From: Nitrospira sp. UBA6909
Lineage (GTDB): Bacteria > Nitrospirota > Nitrospiria > Nitrospirales > Nitrospiraceae
Length of the DNA stretch: 7,705 bases
Reading direction: 5' to 3'
Assembly (NCBI GenBank): GCA_002451055.1
Contig: DKBD01000223.1
Coordinates: 1-7,705 of the forward strand
A program made the position numbers and the translations under genes. Positions 5,458 through 7,705 of the stretch are shown piece by piece (the stretch's first letter is position 1; each line of letters opens with the position of its first letter). The notes below the pieces were generated by a model that saw only the letters and a list, made by a program, of their open reading frames with translations, did no database searches and had not been told where the DNA came from.

Positions 5458-6629
5458 TGGTATTCCCTGTGCATATCTTTATTTCGCTGGGCGCGATCTT
5501 TTTGGTTTTTGGAGTCGGCTGCAAGCAGGAAGCCGGATCGATGCCGGCACAGGAGGTGCCGCAGGTCGAGGTGATCACCGTCTCGACGGAGCCTGTTCCT
5601 GACGAACCGGAGTTCATTGGCCAAGCGGAGTCGTCGCGGCCGGTTGAAATCCGCCCGCAAGTCACCGGCATCCTCAAGGCGTTGTTGTATCGTGAAGGCC
5701 GCGATGTCAAGAAGGGCGATCGGCTGTATCAGATCGATCCGGTTCCCTTCCAGGCCGCCGTGGCCGGTGCGAAAGCCAAAATCGCTCAAGCGGAGGCGAG
5801 ACTGGTACAGGCCACGCACGATTTGGCCCGCGTGAAGCCGCTGCTTGCGGAGCAGGCTGTCAGCCAGAAAGATGTCGATGATGCGATCGCTCAGGACCTG
5901 GCTGCAAGGGCGCTCCTCCAGGCCGCGAAAGCAGAATTGGTCAAGGCCCAGTTCGATCTTGACAATACGCTGATTACGGCTCCCATCGACGGACTCATCG
6001 AGCGGAGTCGCTATTATGAAGGCCGGCTCGTCTCGGCGCAGACGGATCTCCTGACCGTCATCCATCAGGTCGATCCGATGTACGTCGTCGTCAGTGTCCC
6101 GGAGACGTTCATACTCAGGCGCCGGAGGGATATCGAGGCCAAGCGCATTCAGTATCCCGGCGACTATGCGATGCGCGGCGCCCTCACGTTGATGGATGGT
6201 ACTCTGTATCCTCATGAGGGCGTGCTGGATCTGTTGGAGCCCGGTTTGAGGACGGAAACGGGCGGGCGAGAAATCCGGATCACATTCCCCAATCCCAACC
6301 GGACGTTATTGCCGAGACAGTTCGTGAAAGTCCGCTTTAAAGGGGCTGTGAAGCCTGAAGCCGTGCTCGTCCCTCAACGGGCGGTGCTCCAGAGTCCTAC
6401 CGGTCCATTCGTCTTTATCGTCAATGATGAGGAAAAGATCGAGATGCGCAATGTGATGGCATCGGACTGGAAAGGGACGCAGTGGCTCATCGACGAGGGA
6501 TTGCAAGCCGGCGATCGCGTCGTGGTCAACGGCCTCATGAAAATCGGACCCGGTGCGCCGGTGAAGGCCGTGCCGATTGATCCGACGACTACTCAACCTC
6601 CCCCCCCTCCCACCTCCGAGCAGGGTTAG
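5457..6629 (+). CDS. RND efflux periplasmic adaptor (membrane fusion protein), AcrA/MexA type
   Basis: This 390-residue protein links an inner-membrane RND pump to an outer-membrane channel. A hydrophobic leader 'FISLGAIFLVFGVGC' ends at Cys22, so it is probably a lipoprotein; the -3 Gly is not the usual Leu. The first half of the lipoyl domain is 'EIRPQVTGILKALLYREGRD' with 'VKKGDRLYQIDPVPFQAAV' (residues about 64-102). The alpha-hairpin coiled coil covers about 103-170. The second lipoyl half is 'LITAPIDGLIERSRYYEGRLV' (172-192), followed by the beta-barrel ('VDPMYVVVSVPE') and the membrane-proximal domain up to 'AVPIDP'. The tail is Pro-rich (PPPPP). Size and domain order are normal. ATG 5457 is preceded by an in-frame TTG at 5454; I prefer the ATG. 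No strong ribosome site is seen. The transporter gene starts 3 bases after its stop, in the same frame. Confidence 0.93.
   Translation: MVFPVHIFISLGAIFLVFGVGCKQEAGSMPAQEVPQVEVITVSTEPVPDEPEFIGQAESSRPVEIRPQVTGILKALLYREGRDVKKGDRLYQIDPVPFQAAVAGAKAKIAQAEARLVQATHDLARVKPLLAEQAVSQKDVDDAIAQDLAARALLQAAKAELVKAQFDLDNTLITAPIDGLIERSRYYEGRLVSAQTDLLTVIHQVDPMYVVVSVPETFILRRRRDIEAKRIQYPGDYAMRGALTLMDGTLYPHEGVLDLLEPGLRTETGGREIRITFPNPNRTLLPRQFVKVRFKGAVKPEAVLVPQRAVLQSPTGPFVFIVNDEEKIEMRNVMASDWKGTQWLIDEGLQAGDRVVVNGLMKIGPGAPVKAVPIDPTTTQPPPPPTSEQG
6600..6607 (+). repeat. Run of eight C near the adaptor 3' end
   Basis: An eight-base C homopolymer encodes part of the Pro-rich tail of the adaptor protein, 20 bases before its stop. 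Such runs are prone to slippage, which would change the last residues and the stop used. It may also simply encode proline. Confidence 0.5.
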
Positions 6630-6632
6630 CAC

Positions 6633-7705
6633 GTGATCTCGCACACGTTCATCGACCGGCCGATCATGGCCTCGGTGGTCTCCATCATCATCGTGGTGAT
6701 GGGGCTGTTGGCCTTGCAGTTCCTGCCGATTGCCCAGTTCCCCGAGATTACCCCGCCGGTGGTTCAGATCGACGCTGATTATCCCGGTGCGAGCGCGGAA
6801 GTCGCAGCCGAGGCGGTGGCGCGTCCGATCGAGGTCACACTCCCCGGCGTCGATAACCTCCTCTATTTCGAGTCGACCAGCAGCAATGACGGGCATGTGT
6901 CGATCAAGCTCACCTTCGAGATCGGAACGGATCCGGACATTGCGCAGGTGCAGACACAAAATCGCGAGAAACTCGCCGAACCGCAGCTCCCGCCCGAAGT
7001 GGTCCGGCAGGGAATTTCCGTCAAGAAGCTGTCGCCCGATCTGGTGGTCGTCATTGCGCTCAAGTCCACGGATCCGAGGCACGATGCCGTGTTTCTGTCG
7101 AATTATGCGACTCTCCGTCTGGTCGACGATTTGAAACGGGTCAAGGGGGTCGGCGATGCCCTCGTATTCGGGCAGCAGAATTACAGTATGCGGATCATCC
7201 TCAATCCGCTGCTCATGGCCAGACTGGAGCTCACGCCGAGCGACATCATTGGCATCATCCGTGAGCAGAATCGCGATTATCCGGCCGGGACCATCGGACG
7301 GGAACCGGCGCCGAGAGGCACCGAGCTGACGATCCCGATCATTACGAAAGGCCGTCTCACGGAAGTAAAGGACTTCGAGGAAATGATCGTGCGCGCCCTG
7401 CCAGACGGTTCTACTGTTCGGCTCAAGGACGTGGCGCGAATCGAGCTGGGAGCCCAATCGTACTCGCTTGAAGGACGCTGGAACAGCAAACCCACGACCT
7501 TCATCCTGACGTTTCTGGATCCGGGGGCGAATGCTCTCGATACTGTGCGCCGCACACGCGAGCAGATGGATGAGCTGGCCAAACATTTCCCCCCTGGCGT
7601 CTCTTACGATACCCCCTACGACACGACCCGCTTTATTGAGATTTCGATTAGAGAGGTGGTCAAGACCCTGGCAGAAGCGATGCTCCTCGTGGTCCTCGTC
7701 GTGTA
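6633..7705 (+). CDS. RND multidrug efflux transporter, HAE1 (AcrB/MexB) type, N-terminal part, truncated by window end
   Basis: The frame opens at GTG 6633 and runs off the window after 357 codons, roughly one third of a normal transporter of about 1,030-1,050 residues. It begins 'ISHTFIDRPIMASVVSIIIVV', the standard first transmembrane helix. Next come 'LPIAQFPEITPPVVQIDADYPGASAE' and the first porter subdomain with 'LPGVDNLLYFESTSSNDG'. 'FEIGTDPDIAQVQTQNR', 'VKGVGDALVFGQQNYSMRI', 'DGSTVRLKDVARIELG' and 'LDPGANALDT' are all close to AcrB positions. It ends inside the second transmembrane helix ('VVKTLAEAMLLVVLVV'). Such pumps export drugs, solvents or metabolites using the proton gradient; substrate is not readable. 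GTG 6633 lies 3 bases after the adaptor stop, with AGG about 8 bases upstream. There is no ATG alternative before the first helix. An outer-membrane channel gene is not in the window. Confidence 0.95.
   Translation, partial: MISHTFIDRPIMASVVSIIIVVMGLLALQFLPIAQFPEITPPVVQIDADYPGASAEVAAEAVARPIEVTLPGVDNLLYFESTSSNDGHVSIKLTFEIGTDPDIAQVQTQNREKLAEPQLPPEVVRQGISVKKLSPDLVVVIALKSTDPRHDAVFLSNYATLRLVDDLKRVKGVGDALVFGQQNYSMRIILNPLLMARLELTPSDIIGIIREQNRDYPAGTIGREPAPRGTELTIPIITKGRLTEVKDFEEMIVRALPDGSTVRLKDVARIELGAQSYSLEGRWNSKPTTFILTFLDPGANALDTVRRTREQMDELAKHFPPGVSYDTPYDTTRFIEISIREVVKTLAEAMLLVVLVV

Noticed and set aside
5436..6215. Long open frame on the minus strand inside the adaptor gene
   Set aside because: It is a mirror of the well-supported AcrA-type gene, rich in Arg/Asp/Leu as expected of an antisense shadow, with no recognisable domain.
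6306..7586. 426-codon minus-strand frame across the adaptor end and pump gene
   Set aside because: It spans two well-supported + strand genes, and its composition (Arg, His, Asp-rich, low complexity) is typical of an antisense shadow of GC-rich coding DNA.

Overview
The window looks like chromosomal DNA of moderately high GC from a Gram-negative bacterium. Protein flavour and gene choice suggest a Nitrospira-like (Nitrospirota) genome: a short double-CxxC protein, a GAF sigma-54 activator, a lone hemerythrin, and an AcrAB-type pump. That taxonomic call is inference from recollection of such proteins, not from a marker gene. All supported genes lie on the + strand.

Left part (1-1103): the 3' end of a DsbA-superfamily (FrnE-like) oxidoreductase, a complete VOC-family (glyoxalase/catechol dioxygenase-like) protein, and a broken CDGSH iron-sulfur gene. 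In the broken gene the N-terminal half and the cluster-binding motif lie in different frames, and no start codon is visible. Its ancestral stop codon overlaps the ATG of the next gene. This looks like a redox/detoxification cluster with one decaying member.

Centre (1100-4749): a complete GAF-AAA+-HTH sigma-54 activator (FhlA/NorR architecture) is followed by a 283-base non-coding gap. The gap holds perfect palindromes and, near its end, a sigma-54 -24/-12-like promoter (TGGCAC-N5-TTGAT). Directly behind it is a compact run of small genes: a zinc-ribbon-like protein with two CxxC pairs, a class I SAM methyltransferase, an NTF2/SnoaL-like protein and a STAS-domain protein that starts with TTG. 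Junctions overlap or are very short, so this is probably one transcript controlled by the upstream activator. The job of the set is not evident.

Right part (4823-7705): a hemerythrin HHE-domain protein comes after a 73-base gap and may still belong to the same transcript. Then comes a 115-base gap with a possible tiny ORF. Last are an RND efflux pair: a lipoprotein periplasmic adaptor (AcrA/MexA type) and the first 357 codons of the inner-membrane transporter (AcrB/MexB, HAE1 type), which runs off the window.

The most interesting points are the activator/sigma-54 promoter/small-gene operon module, which could be an uncharacterised stress regulon, and the CDGSH pseudogene.
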